From contig CALGJQ010000025.1 of the NCBI GenBank assembly GCA_937928545.1, positions 62,001 to 126,000 on the forward strand: a stretch of DNA of 64,000 nucleotides. The letters run 5' to 3'. The translations under genes and the position numbers were made by a program. Numbering within the stretch: the stretch's first letter is position 1; each line of letters opens with the position of its first letter. Below, piece after piece: positions 24,727 to 33,984 of the stretch. The DNA comes from an uncultured Verrucomicrobiales bacterium (GTDB lineage Bacteria > Verrucomicrobiota > Verrucomicrobiia > Verrucomicrobiales > Akkermansiaceae). The notes below the pieces were generated by a model. The model was not told the origin of the DNA. It searched no databases and was given only the letters and a program-made list of their open reading frames with translations.

Positions 24727-25550
24727 GAATTGAGATGTTGTGCCTTCCTGAGCTTCTCTGCACTGAGTTTTCTCTGGTAACGCCCCTGCACAATGTCGGT
24801 CAGGAGAAGGGTTCCAATCACAAAGTAGAAGGTCGTTTTAGTCATGGCCTGAATCTCGTTTCCAAAGAACTTAAGATGCGCCAAGTGCGCGCCCTCAGTG
24901 AGAAGCATGATTCCCACCACAAAGAGAACAAAGAGTCCTAGAACCTCATACATCCGGTTCTTCTTGAGGAAATCCGTCACCTTATCAGCAAGTAGAATCA
25001 TAATCAGACCCCCAGTGAGAATCGCGATCACCATCACCACCATCTGATAACCACCATGACTGCCATCGGCATTCCGAGGATTACTCGCGAGAGCCATCGC
25101 GCTCAAAATAGAATCGAAGGAGAAGATCACGTTCATGAAAACAATGAGACCGATGACCTTTTTAGGTGATGAGGGCTGCCGATCAACCGCGTGTCCCTCG
25201 TCCTCCAGCGACATCATGTGCGAAATTTCCTTCGTCGCGGTGTAGAGAATGAAAGCCCCACCAAAAAGGACGATCACACTGTGGAAGTTAAAGGTTCCTT
25301 CAATCCAACCACCTTCACCCGTCGTGTAAAAAGGATCTTGAAGGGCCTCCACCAAGTTAATGAGGACGAAGAGTAAAATGATCCGCAGCGCAACCGCGAT
25401 CCCGATACCCAGCTTACGGACCCGGCTTTGGTCCTCCTCAGGAGCACGCTGAGACTCGAGAGAAATATAGAGGAGGTTGTCGAAACCAAGGACTGCTTGC
25501 AAAAGAATGAGAAGACCAAGGGTGATGAGGGAGTTCAATAGATCAGGCAT
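24723..25550 (-). CDS. TerC family integral membrane protein
   Basis: The 275-residue protein has seven or so membrane segments and the TerC hallmarks: an early acidic residue in LQAVLGFDNLLYISL and a second in NVIFSFDSILSAMAL, both proposed to bind metal in the membrane. A His-rich cytoplasmic loop (SHMMSLEDEGHAVD) lies between. TerC proteins are linked to tellurite resistance and to Mn export during protein secretion. Here the coupled neighbour is an exported metal-dependent phosphatase, consistent with metal supply to secreted enzymes (inference). It begins with ATG 25548-25550. Confidence 0.9.
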   Translation of the reverse strand: MPDLLNSLITLGLLILLQAVLGFDNLLYISLESQRAPEEDQSRVRKLGIGIAVALRIILLFVLINLVEALQDPFYTTGEGGWIEGTFNFHSVIVLFGGAFILYTATKEISHMMSLEDEGHAVDRQPSSPKKVIGLIVFMNVIFSFDSILSAMALASNPRNADGSHGGYQMVVMVIAILTGGLIMILLADKVTDFLKKNRMYEVLGLFVLFVVGIMLLTEGAHLAHLKFFGNEIQAMTKTTFYFVIGTLLLTDIVQGRYQRKLSAEKLRKAQHLNS

Positions 25551-25591
25551 CAGGTCCCTACTATCTTGCTAGAAAGGCCATGCATAAAGCG

Positions 25592-25630
25592 AAAAAACCG
25601 ACCAAACGGAATCGCTTGGTCGGTTTTTAA
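25592..25630 (-). terminator. Rho-independent terminator after the Pro-rich lipoprotein gene
   Basis: ACCGACCAA and TTGGTCGGT form a perfect 9-bp stem with an 8-base loop, flanked by A-run and T-run so that it could act in both directions. On the minus strand it ends the transcript of the gene at 25651-26361. Confidence 0.9.
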
Positions 25631-25650
25631 AAAAGGTGATTCTGCGAACT

Positions 25651-26361
25651 CTAGTCGATATCGATAGGATCCGTGATCCCCGGAATCTCCGGTGGAGGAG
25701 CAATTCCACTACCAGGCACGGTTGGCACAACCTCGGGAACAGGTGGTGTTGTCACATCAGGAACCGGAGGTGCATCTGGAAGAGTCGGCACTGGTGGAAG
25801 AGAGGGAACTGAAGGAGCTGAAGATGGAATCTCGGGCGCGGGAGCCACTGGAGCTAAATCTTTAGGCTCAACAGGAGGTGGCACTGAGCCAAACTCAGGA
25901 ACTGGAGCGATTGGGCTCGAAGTCGGCTTCACCGGAGAACTCGCCCGATCAATGACCATAATTTCAGGAACGTAACCAACATCCCCTGAGTCGAGTTCAA
26001 CTTTCACATAGGTCCCTTTGCTGGAAACCACCTTAAGAGGAGTGGCAACCTTAAGAACCTTGTCTGCTCGTGCATTCCCCTTCGGGATTTGCTTAAAGAA
26101 TGTTGCGTTCGGCATCGAGGTCTCAACCCATTGTCCCGCTTTGTAACTTGGAGAAGTCGGAGCAACGACCACCGACTTACGTTCTGCCGAAGATGACGAG
26201 GACGAAGATCGGGAAGCGGAAGTAGAACCTGGGCTCCTCAAAGGATCAAAATTAGTATCACCGCTGAGGGGCTGCTTGAGGTTCTTAATATTCTGGAGAG
26301 ACCCACAGGAAGCTAAAGCAAACGCAAGGGCTCCAAGAGTCAGGAGTGATGGGGATTTCAT
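25651..26361 (-). CDS. Lipoprotein with SH3-like domain and Pro-rich tail
   Basis: The 236-residue protein has a lipoprotein signal (ALAFALASC). After a Ser-rich linker (SSSSSSS near residue 52) comes a bacterial SH3-like fold (about 75-140, ATPLKVVSSKGTYVKVELDSGDVGYVPEIMV). The last 90 residues are Pro/Val-rich with repeated PxxP units (PVPTLPDAPPVPD, TTPPVPEVVP). It probably sits on a membrane facing the periplasm, with the tail spanning or touching the cell wall. The lipoprotein at 55086-55775 has the same general plan (lipobox, basic or Ser linker, Pro-rich end), suggesting a family. Function is unknown. Confidence 0.8.
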   Translation of the reverse strand: MKSPSLLTLGALAFALASCGSLQNIKNLKQPLSGDTNFDPLRSPGSTSASRSSSSSSSAERKSVVVAPTSPSYKAGQWVETSMPNATFFKQIPKGNARADKVLKVATPLKVVSSKGTYVKVELDSGDVGYVPEIMVIDRASSPVKPTSSPIAPVPEFGSVPPPVEPKDLAPVAPAPEIPSSAPSVPSLPPVPTLPDAPPVPDVTTPPVPEVVPTVPGSGIAPPPEIPGITDPIDID

Positions 26362-26463
26362 TACACCTCAAATCGAGCATAGACTCAGGGTCTGGTCAAT
26401 TGGATTCCATGATGACTTAGATGTTTCGCTTTCATTAAATGACTAAATCGATACCCTAGCCGA

Positions 26464-27426
26464 ATGCGTTCACTTCGGTCGATTCTCCTCACTGGAGGCG
26501 CGGGATTCATTGGCTCCACCCTAGTCCGGCAACTTCTGATGCGAGACGAAGTCGAACGCTTAGTCGTTCTCGACTCCCTCACTTACGCCGGAAGCAGAGA
26601 GAACTTAGTCGGCCCAGATCGCGATCCACGTTTTCACTTTGTCGAAGGAGACATTCTCGATCTAGCCCTAGTCACTCGCTTACTCCGTGAAAATGCTTGC
26701 TCGGGCCTCATGAATCTCGCTGCCGAATCTCACGTCGATAACTCTATTGAACGTCCGGGAGATTTTATCTCAACCAACATCGGAGGAACATCGGTTCTTC
26801 TCGAAGCAGCCCGCTCTGTCGCTGTCCCCTTCCTTCAATGCTCCACCGATGAAGTCTACGGCCCCATTAATTTCCCGAAATACGCTGACGAATCTCAAAA
26901 ACTCCGCCCCTCCTCTCCCTACTCCGCCAGCAAAGCCAGCGCCGACCTCCTTGTCCAAGCAGCAAATACCACCTACGGCCAAGACGTCGTCATCGCGAGA
27001 TGCACCAATAATTACGGCCCCCGTCAGCATCCGGAAAAACTCATCCCAAAGATGATCTATCATGCTCTACGTGACGAACCCCTACCTATCTACGGATCTG
27101 GACAACAAATCCGAGATTGGATTCATGTCGAAGACTGCGCCAAAGGACTCATTGCCACCTTCGAAAAAGGACATTCAAATCGCATCTACCACCTTGGAGC
27201 AAAATTCGAACGAACAAATCTCGGCATTGCCCGAAGTATTCTGAAACAACTCCACAAACCCGAATCTCTCATCCAGCAGGCCCCAGATCGCCCGGGACAC
27301 GATGCCCGCTACGCTTTAGATCCACGCCTCGCTCTCATCGAACTCGATTGGCGCGCACGAATCCCCTTCCGATCCGGCTTCGAAGAAGTCGTCCGAGAAC
27401 TGAGCCAAAATCTACGACTCGGCTAA
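26464..27426 (+). CDS. rmlB: dTDP-glucose 4,6-dehydratase-like extended SDR
   Basis: The 320-residue protein binds NAD+ by TGGAGFIGS and has the RmlB-type catalytic motifs CSTDEVYG (Thr-Asp-Glu) and YSASK (Tyr, Lys). RCTNNYGPRQHPEKLIPKMI and GSGQQIRDWIHVEDCA are typical of dTDP-glucose 4,6-dehydratase, which makes the 4-keto-6-deoxy sugar on the route to dTDP-rhamnose. rmlA, rmlC and rmlD are not adjacent, so a related NDP-hexose dehydratase is possible. Next to it on the same strand is a sugar-nucleotide pyrophosphorylase. The stop overlaps the convergent gene's stop by four bases (CTAA). Confidence 0.88.
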   Translation: MRSLRSILLTGGAGFIGSTLVRQLLMRDEVERLVVLDSLTYAGSRENLVGPDRDPRFHFVEGDILDLALVTRLLRENACSGLMNLAAESHVDNSIERPGDFISTNIGGTSVLLEAARSVAVPFLQCSTDEVYGPINFPKYADESQKLRPSSPYSASKASADLLVQAANTTYGQDVVIARCTNNYGPRQHPEKLIPKMIYHALRDEPLPIYGSGQQIRDWIHVEDCAKGLIATFEKGHSNRIYHLGAKFERTNLGIARSILKQLHKPESLIQQAPDRPGHDARYALDPRLALIELDWRARIPFRSGFEEVVRELSQNLRLG

Positions 27427-27743
27427 CCGACGCCCAGCTCCTCGCCGAGTTCATCTTCGACATAGCTAATTTCACGCGCCTGCAGTCCGTGATCACGAAT
27501 TCCACGCAGGGTCCGCAATGAACCACGACGAGTCCCTGGACCTTTCACCTTCTTCACAGCCGTCTCCACCAACATCGGTGTCAAAGCAGCCAAGCCTAAG
27601 CAAGCAAGAGAGAGTCCAATCGGACGACGCGCTCGAGAACTCATCGCCTCCGAAACCAAAATTCCCGCAGCTACACCCAAGACAGCCGGAGCAAATGCCG
27701 CCGTTGTGTCTACCCAGTCTCGTTCTTCGTAAGAGTCATTCAT
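27423..27743 (-). CDS. Small membrane protein of unknown function
   Basis: The 106-residue protein has two hydrophobic stretches (about 14-32 and 43-62) separated by SRARRP, then a basic segment (VKKVKGPGTRRGSLRTLRG) and an acidic end. It is not recognised. It lies convergent to rmlB with the shared CTAA stop, and its coding frame fills the gap between rmlB and the next plus-strand gene, which argues that it is real. It is probably an inner-membrane hairpin. Confidence 0.5.
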   Translation of the reverse strand: MNDSYEERDWVDTTAAFAPAVLGVAAGILVSEAMSSRARRPIGLSLACLGLAALTPMLVETAVKKVKGPGTRRGSLRTLRGIRDHGLQAREISYVEDELGEELGVG

Positions 27744-27834
27744 GGATCCACTTTAACTCAGACCTCGAATCTTCCCAAATCAAAAAACTCAGGGAGTTTT
27801 GACAATTCCCCCTTCTCCTTATTCAATGCCTCCG

Positions 27835-28905
27835 ATGAGCAACAACTATGCCCTTATTCTCGCCGGAGGAAGCGGAACCCGTTTCTGGCCTCTCAGCCGC
27901 AACGCCAAACCGAAGCAATTGCTCAACCTCTTCGACGACACCACCCTCCTCGATCAGACCATCACCCGCCTCCAAGGCCTCATTCCCACCGAAAACATCC
28001 TCATCCTCACAAACGCCCTCCAAGAAGAGGAAGTCCGCAAAGTGGCCCACATGCTCCCAGCCGGAAACATCTTCGCCGAACCTGCGAAACGCGACACCGC
28101 CCCCGCCGTCGCTCTCGGGATCGGACTCGTCGCCGCGCGTAACCCCGACGCGACCATGGCCGTCCTCCCCTCCGATCAACTCATCCAAGACACCGCCTCA
28201 TTCCAATCCGTCCTCGGCGACAGTCTCTCCATCGCCTCCCAGACTGACGCCCTCGTCACCATCGGCATCAAGCCCACCTGGCCCTGCCCATCATACGGAT
28301 ACATCGAGCGAGGCCCCTCCGCCTCCCTCGACTTCCCAACCACGCACGAACCCTTCGAAGTCACCTGCTTCCGCGAAAAGCCTAATCCCGAACTCGCTGA
28401 GCAGTTCCTCCGCCAAGGCAACTTCGCTTGGAATGCCGGCATGTTCGTCTGGTCGCTCAAGACCGTCACCGCCGAGCTTCGCCAACACACCCCACAACTC
28501 GCAGGCTTCATCGATGAGCTCAAAGAATCCTCCGATGTCTCAGCCACCATCGCCGAGAAATTCCCCACTCTCGCTCCTATCTCCATCGACTACGCCCTCA
28601 TGGAAAAAGCCTCCCGCGTCCTCAACATCGAGGCCACCTTCGATTGGGACGACGTCGGCTCTTGGATCTCCATCGCCAAATACCTCGACACCCAAGGCGA
28701 AGGAAACCAGACCAACCACGAAATCACCCAGATCGAATCCGAGAACAACATCATCTTTAACGACCGCAAAGACTCCCGCGTCGCCCTCCTCGGAGTCGAT
28801 GACCTCATCGTCGTCCAAACCGATGACGCCCTCCTCATCGCCAACCGCCACCAAGCGGACGACATCAAAAAACTCAGTGACCAACTTCCTGAGAATCTGC
28901 TATAG
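27835..28905 (+). CDS. manC: Mannose-1-phosphate guanylyltransferase
   Basis: This enzyme makes GDP-mannose from mannose-1-phosphate and GTP for glycans. Motifs are LAGGSGTRFWPLSR (nucleotide loop), EPAKRDTAPAVALG, LPSDQLI, GIKPTWPCPSYGYIERG, CFREKPN and WNAGMFVW; DWDDVGSW closes the active site. The length (about 356 residues) matches single-domain enzymes without the C-terminal isomerase domain of bifunctional ManC. I start at ATG 27835 (MSNNYALILAGG). An ATG at 27826 and a TTG at 27799 are also in frame. The symbol is given by function, and manA is not adjacent. Confidence 0.93.
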   Translation: MSNNYALILAGGSGTRFWPLSRNAKPKQLLNLFDDTTLLDQTITRLQGLIPTENILILTNALQEEEVRKVAHMLPAGNIFAEPAKRDTAPAVALGIGLVAARNPDATMAVLPSDQLIQDTASFQSVLGDSLSIASQTDALVTIGIKPTWPCPSYGYIERGPSASLDFPTTHEPFEVTCFREKPNPELAEQFLRQGNFAWNAGMFVWSLKTVTAELRQHTPQLAGFIDELKESSDVSATIAEKFPTLAPISIDYALMEKASRVLNIEATFDWDDVGSWISIAKYLDTQGEGNQTNHEITQIESENNIIFNDRKDSRVALLGVDDLIVVQTDDALLIANRHQADDIKKLSDQLPENLL

Positions 28906-28912
28906 TTGACCT

Positions 28913-29140
28913 ATGTTAAAAGAGCGCATCGTTGAATTCGTCGAAACCCTCTCCTCAGAGGACAAGGCAGAGCTCTCGGCATACCTCCGCGAGCAGGACC
29001 AAAAAGCCTACGATCAAGAAGGCCTAGAAATCGCGCGCCAACGGAGCGAGGAAGTGAAAAGCGGCAAAGTGGAAATGTTAAGCTCCGAAGATTTCTGGAG
29101 AAAATTTAAACAGCACCGCGAAAGCCGCCGTGAAGTGTAA
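28913..29140 (+). CDS. Antitoxin of a type II system (addiction-module component family)
   Basis: The 75-residue, charged, helical protein (MLKERIVEFVETLSSEDKAELSAYL...) resembles the short addiction-module component proteins that precede RelE/ParE toxins. The C-terminal part (SSEDFWRKFKQHRESRREV) would wrap the toxin. It overlaps the toxin start by 11 bp, as in most such pairs, and starts 7 bp after the upstream guanylyltransferase gene. Such antitoxins usually neutralise the toxin and repress their own promoter. Any promoter of this pair would have to lie within the upstream gene's end. Confidence 0.75.
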   Translation: MLKERIVEFVETLSSEDKAELSAYLREQDQKAYDQEGLEIARQRSEEVKSGKVEMLSSEDFWRKFKQHRESRREV

Positions 29141-29423
29141 GTTTCATCCGGAAGCCCTCGCTGAGTTCGAGAGCGCGTCGGACTACTACCATCAGATTTC
29201 TGAAAACCTCGAAGCGAGATTCATCGACGAGTTTAGGCAGATTGAGGGAAATTTAGAAAACCACTCCCATTACGGACACCCTGCTGATTCATGTCGCAGA
29301 CGCCTCAACTTTAAGAAGTTTCCTTATCATTTGATTTACGAAATTTTTCCCGATCACCTCGGCATCTTCGCCATCAGACATAACCATCAGGACACTCAAG
29401 ATTACGATGACCGATCTTGGTAA
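29130..29423 (+). CDS. RelE/ParE family toxin
   Basis: The 97-residue protein starts at GTG 29130, inside the end of the antitoxin gene. The pattern fits RelE/ParE: KCKFHPEALAEFESASDYYHQIS at the N-terminus, then FIDEFRQIEGNLENHSHYGHPADSCRRRLNFKKFPYHLIYEI and FAIRHNHQDTQDYDDRSW at the end. RelE types cut mRNA on the ribosome and ParE types inhibit gyrase. The sequence alone does not tell them apart. The gene ends 17 bp inside the start of ruvX, in a different frame, so toxin and ruvX share bases. Confidence 0.82.
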   Translation: MKCKFHPEALAEFESASDYYHQISENLEARFIDEFRQIEGNLENHSHYGHPADSCRRRLNFKKFPYHLIYEIFPDHLGIFAIRHNHQDTQDYDDRSW

Positions 29424-29829
29424 ACACCCCATCCTCGCCATCGACCACGGAGACGCCCGCATCGGCATCGCCGCGACCGATGAATTCGGTATCGGCGCGC
29501 ACCCCGTCGAAACCATCGACTGCCGCACCACCGAGGTCATCCCCCGCATCCTTGAACTCGTCACCCAGCGTAAAATCCAAGCCGTCGTCCTCGGCCTCCC
29601 CCTCCGCATGGATGGCTCCGAAGGCACCGCCTCTGCCAAAGTCCGCAAGTTCGGCGAGCAACTCCGCAAGCAACTCGACCCCATCCCCCTCACCTACTTC
29701 GACGAACGCTTCACCACCATCAGCGCCGCCGAAAAACTCCACCAAGCCGGCAAAAACGCCAAAAAACAAAAGCCCCTCATCGACCAAGTCGCCGCCCTCG
29801 AAATCCTCAACGACTACCTCGGCTGGTAA
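29407..29829 (+). CDS. ruvX: Putative pre-16S rRNA nuclease / Holliday junction resolvase-like protein RuvX (YqgF)
   Basis: The 140-residue RNase H-fold protein has the family motifs AIDHGDARIGIA (first Asp), VVLGLPLRMDGSEG (Glu), YFDERFTT and the final Asp in IDQVAALEIL. Members process the 5' end of 16S rRNA and resemble RuvC resolvases. The ATG lies within the toxin gene. truA follows 8 bp downstream, so they form an operon with the toxin-antitoxin pair. Confidence 0.92.
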   Translation: MTDLGKHPILAIDHGDARIGIAATDEFGIGAHPVETIDCRTTEVIPRILELVTQRKIQAVVLGLPLRMDGSEGTASAKVRKFGEQLRKQLDPIPLTYFDERFTTISAAEKLHQAGKNAKKQKPLIDQVAALEILNDYLGW

Positions 29830-29837
29830 ACTCCCCC

Positions 29838-30605
<768 letters not shown>

Positions 30606-30629
30606 CTTCACTTTTCTCAAAGTCCCCCC

Positions 30630-31253
30630 GTGAGCAAATCGTCCCAAAAACCGTGGAAACAACCGCTCATCACGGCCGTCCTCGTCGTCCTCGGCTCTGT
30701 TGCCATTTTTTTCCCTGCTTGGCTTCCGGATAGCCCCGTTCTCCCCACCGAAGACGGCATCGTCGAGGTCATGCAGTTCGTGCTCCTCCTCGCCACCGCC
30801 ACCTTCTGGTTCGGAGCGGCTCGCCCTGCTGGCCGCATTGGCCCCTTCTACCAGATTATGGGTGCTTTCACCCTCGCCTCAGCCCTTGGTGAGGCCGATT
30901 CCCTCATCGAAAAAACCACTCACTTTCCAGTCGAATACTTCTTCATCCCCCTCGGCATCTTCGTCCTTCTAAAATTCAAAAAGCACCGCCAGCACTTTGG
31001 CGAGTTCTTTGGCGAATTCGCCTCTCACCCTGCGGCCGGATTCTTCGCCTCCGCCTTCATGCTCATCTTCGTTCTCGCCCGCTTTCTCGGCACCTCCCTC
31101 CTTTGGAGAGCCTCGCTTGGTGACAACTTCCACCCCGATGTCCCCGCCACTGTCGAAGCCTACCTCGAGCTCCTCGCCTGCTACCTCCTCCTCGTCGGCA
31201 CCATCGGACTTTGCCTCGCAAATCGCTCGCACGACCCCACCGAATTCGACTAG
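30630..31253 (+). CDS. Polytopic membrane protein of unknown function
   Basis: The 207-residue protein starts at GTG 30630. It has about six membrane segments (for example ITAVLVVLGSVAIFFPAWL, VMQFVLLLATATFWF, FFIPLGIFVLLKF, AAGFFASAFMLIFVLARFLG, LELLACYLLLVGTIGLCLA) and a charged loop after the third (KKHRQHFGEFFGEF). It is not recognised. The following glycosyltransferase gene begins on the next base after its stop, so the two are coupled and may act in the same envelope glycan step (inference). Confidence 0.7.
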   Translation: MSKSSQKPWKQPLITAVLVVLGSVAIFFPAWLPDSPVLPTEDGIVEVMQFVLLLATATFWFGAARPAGRIGPFYQIMGAFTLASALGEADSLIEKTTHFPVEYFFIPLGIFVLLKFKKHRQHFGEFFGEFASHPAAGFFASAFMLIFVLARFLGTSLLWRASLGDNFHPDVPATVEAYLELLACYLLLVGTIGLCLANRSHDPTEFD

Positions 31254-32279
31254 ATGGCCGTCCCTGACCTCATTCTTGGCAACTCGAACAAACGCTTCTC
31301 CGGCGTCACCTCGACCATGCTCCAAACCCTTCCCGAGGTCCAATCCAGCATGCCCCTCGCCGTTCTCGGAAAACACCACCTCCCCGAAAACACCCCTGTC
31401 CTCAGCTTCCGCGACCTCGTCAAACTCAACGACAAAGCCCGCCTCTTCCACGCTCGTAGAAATGACGAAATGATCCAGGCCCTCGCCGCTCGCAAACTCG
31501 GAGCAAAGCTCAAGATCGTCTTCACCTCCACCGCCCAACGCCACCATTCTAAGTTCACCCGTTGGCTCATGGCCCAGATGGACGGCATCCTCACTACCTG
31601 CTCCGCAGCCGAGTCCTACCTCGAAAACAAAGCCGACGTCATGATCCCTCACGGCATCGACCTCGACCGCTTCCAAGTCCCCGCCGACAAAAAACAAGCT
31701 TGGCAAAAACTCGGCTTCCCCGGCGAATACGGCATCGGCATCTTCGGCCGTGTCCGCCCGCAAAAAGGCATCGACCTCCTCGTCGATGCCGCCATCCCCC
31801 TCCTCAAAAAAGACCCCGCCCCCACCATCATCATCGTCGGAGAAACCACTCCCAAATTCCGCGACTATCAGAACCAACTTCAAAGCAAGATCGACGACGC
31901 AGGCCTCAGCCAACGCATCATCTTCCACGGCAAACGCCCCGGCTCCGAACTCCCCGCTCTTTTCCAAGGCATGTCCCTCGTCGCCGCCCTCTCTCGGAAC
32001 GAAGGCTTCGGCCTCACCGTCCCCGAAGCCATGGCCAGCCAATGCGCCGTCCTCGCCTCCCACGCAGGCGCTTGGAAAGACATCGTCACCGATGGCCTCC
32101 ACGGATCCCTCGTCCCCTGCGATGATCTCGATGCCACCCGCGAAAAATTGGCCCTCCTCCTCAAAGCTGACCTTCTAAAAATGGGCCAAGCTGGCCGCGC
32201 CCACGTTGAAGAAAACTACACCGTCAAACGTGAAGCCGCCGCCCTCGTCGACTACTACCAATCCGTTTTGAAATCCTAG
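31254..32279 (+). CDS. Glycosyltransferase family 4 protein
   Basis: The 341-residue protein has the GT-B fold pattern of family GT4: an N-terminal acceptor half (FHARRNDEMIQAL, RWLMAQMDGILTTCSAAESYLE), then the linker VMIPHGIDLDRF, the donor half GIGIFGRVRPQKGIDLLVDA, and the Glu-x7-Glu motif NEGFGLTVPEAMA that holds the nucleotide-sugar. Relatives include lipopolysaccharide core mannosyl- or glucosyltransferases. GDP-mannose is made by the enzyme encoded at 27835, so mannose is a plausible donor (inference). It begins directly after the membrane-protein gene. Confidence 0.88.
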   Translation: MAVPDLILGNSNKRFSGVTSTMLQTLPEVQSSMPLAVLGKHHLPENTPVLSFRDLVKLNDKARLFHARRNDEMIQALAARKLGAKLKIVFTSTAQRHHSKFTRWLMAQMDGILTTCSAAESYLENKADVMIPHGIDLDRFQVPADKKQAWQKLGFPGEYGIGIFGRVRPQKGIDLLVDAAIPLLKKDPAPTIIIVGETTPKFRDYQNQLQSKIDDAGLSQRIIFHGKRPGSELPALFQGMSLVAALSRNEGFGLTVPEAMASQCAVLASHAGAWKDIVTDGLHGSLVPCDDLDATREKLALLLKADLLKMGQAGRAHVEENYTVKREAAALVDYYQSVLKS

Positions 32280-32329
32280 TTCCAAAACACTCCCCTTTTC
32301 TTTTCCAAAAACCACGCTAAAAAAACCCC

Positions 32330-33202
32330 ATGTATCTCACCGGATTTGCTGACGAAGCAGCACAAGACCTCGCCACCCAGATCAAAGCCACCAAAGAAAT
32401 CGGCTGGACCCAAATCTCCGCTCGCGGCGTCAACGGAGCTAACATTCACGAACTCCCGCAAGACGAGTTCGACCAAGTCGCCGACCAACTCGACGCCGAA
32501 GGCATCACTATTCCCGAATTCGGCTCCCTCATCGGTAACTGGGGAAAAAGCATCACCACCGACTTCGACATCACCCTCGCCGAAATCGAACGCGCCATCC
32601 CCCGCATGACGCGCCTCGGCACCAAACTCATTCGCATCATGTCCTACGCCCAAGAACCCTGGGGCAGTGATCAAAACGAAAACGAACGCTTCCGCCGCCT
32701 TCGTGAAATTCACGCCCGCTTTGCCGATGCCGGCCTCCAAGCGATCCACGAAAACTGCATGAACTGGGGAGGCTTCTCCGCCGACCACACCCTCCGCCTC
32801 GTCGAAGAAGTCCCCGGCCTCAAGCTCGTCTTCGACACCGCCAACCCCGTCTTCCAACTCGACCGCTCCAAGCCAGAGCCTTTCCCTTGGCAAGACCCAC
32901 TCGAGTTCTACCAAAAGGTCAAAGAACACGTCGTCCACGTCCACATCAAGGACTGCACCAATCCCCCCGCTGGTGAAACTGAACCCACCCAATACACCCT
33001 CCCCGGAGACGGCCAGGCCAAAGTACGAGAAATCCTCAAGGAGCTCAAAACCGACGGCTACACCGGTGGCATCGCCATCGAGCCCCACGTCGCCACCGTC
33101 TTCCACGCCACCGATGGCCAAGAGCCAGATTGGAAACAATGCTACGACTCATACGTCGAATACGGCCACGCCATGAACAAGCTCATGGAAGAAATTGCCT
33201 AG
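32330..33202 (+). CDS. Sugar phosphate isomerase/epimerase family TIM-barrel protein
   Basis: The 290-residue protein belongs to the xylose isomerase-like TIM barrel family (AP_endonuc_2). The pattern has conserved metal ligands spread along the barrel: Glu in ITIPEFGS, His-Glu in QAIHENC, Asp in LVFDTANP, His pair in HVVHVHIKDC, and Glu near the end (GGIAIEPH). Family members interconvert ketose and aldose sugars or inositol derivatives. The substrate is not determined. Its stop overlaps the convergent membrane-protein gene by four bases (CTAG). Confidence 0.85.
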   Translation: MYLTGFADEAAQDLATQIKATKEIGWTQISARGVNGANIHELPQDEFDQVADQLDAEGITIPEFGSLIGNWGKSITTDFDITLAEIERAIPRMTRLGTKLIRIMSYAQEPWGSDQNENERFRRLREIHARFADAGLQAIHENCMNWGGFSADHTLRLVEEVPGLKLVFDTANPVFQLDRSKPEPFPWQDPLEFYQKVKEHVVHVHIKDCTNPPAGETEPTQYTLPGDGQAKVREILKELKTDGYTGGIAIEPHVATVFHATDGQEPDWKQCYDSYVEYGHAMNKLMEEIA

Positions 33203-33936
33203 GCCTGCTTACACTCAAACACCTTCGTCACGTCCTCATCGCGTCCATAGACCATGAGGACGTCTTTTTTCTCCACGATCGTATCCTTCTTCGGAGCTCC
33301 GACAAACTCACCCTTGTCCCGGTAGATCCCCAGCACAAGCACCCCCTCATCTGCTGGTCGAACTTGGCGGAGTTCTTTCCCGATCCAATCATGCCCCTCT
33401 TTGATCTCCCCATCATAGACACAGTAACCGTCTCTTAAATTGAGAAGGTAATCGTAATCGATGATCCGCTTCATCCCCGCCCTTTCCAAAGTAGCCCGCA
33501 TAAAACGATCCACCGGCCCGCTGATAAAACGGAGATTGAAAAAAAGCGCCAACGCCAGAATCCCCAGTCCAATCACCCCCAACCAAGCAAAAGTCATCCC
33601 CAAGCCTCGCTCACTGCTCCCCATCATCGTCACTAGCAATGTCGCTAATGCCGAAGTCAGCCCAATATTTCCCGCAATGATTAAATATAGGATAATTTTC
33701 CGCCGTACCGGATGACTCACCACCTGCTCCGCCTCCCTCGTCGTAAAGCCCACCCCAAAAAATGCCGACGCCGCCTGAAAACGAGCCACCGAGCGGGACA
33801 TTCCAGTCAGCTGCAGCGCGCTCGACCCGATTTTCACGACGAGCAAGGCCACCAAAACAATCACCACCAGCGCTAAAAATGATCCCATACCCAAAAGATG
33901 AATCGAAACCGAATCGGAGGCGATATATTTCCCCAT
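33199..33936 (-). CDS. Membrane protein with a C-terminal TrkA-C (RCK_C) domain
   Basis: I start at ATG 33934-33936 (MGKYIASDSVSIH). A TTG nine codons upstream is also in frame. The first half has three membrane segments (about 12-34, 75-97 and 107-128) with FFGVGFTTREAEQVVSHPVRRKI between. Residues from about 165 are a TrkA-C domain (LRQVRPADEGVLVLGIYRDKGEFVGAPKKDTIVEKKDVLMVYGRDEDV), which in other proteins binds a small ligand and controls ion transport. It is not a pore protein by itself. It may be a small potassium or cation-transport regulator. Confidence 0.82.
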   Translation of the reverse strand: MGKYIASDSVSIHLLGMGSFLALVVIVLVALLVVKIGSSALQLTGMSRSVARFQAASAFFGVGFTTREAEQVVSHPVRRKIILYLIIAGNIGLTSALATLLVTMMGSSERGLGMTFAWLGVIGLGILALALFFNLRFISGPVDRFMRATLERAGMKRIIDYDYLLNLRDGYCVYDGEIKEGHDWIGKELRQVRPADEGVLVLGIYRDKGEFVGAPKKDTIVEKKDVLMVYGRDEDVTKVFECKQA

Positions 33937-33984
33937 AACTGAACTTGATTCCGAGCCGCCCAATAGGGAGACTTGCCCCTCAGC

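Noticed and set aside
30969..32102. Long antisense open frame (377 codons) opposite the glycosyltransferase gene
   Set aside because: The C-ending codon bias of the plus-strand genes removes stops from the opposite frame. The translation is Glu/Gly/Asp-rich without motifs and the real gene on the plus strand has clear GT4 motifs.
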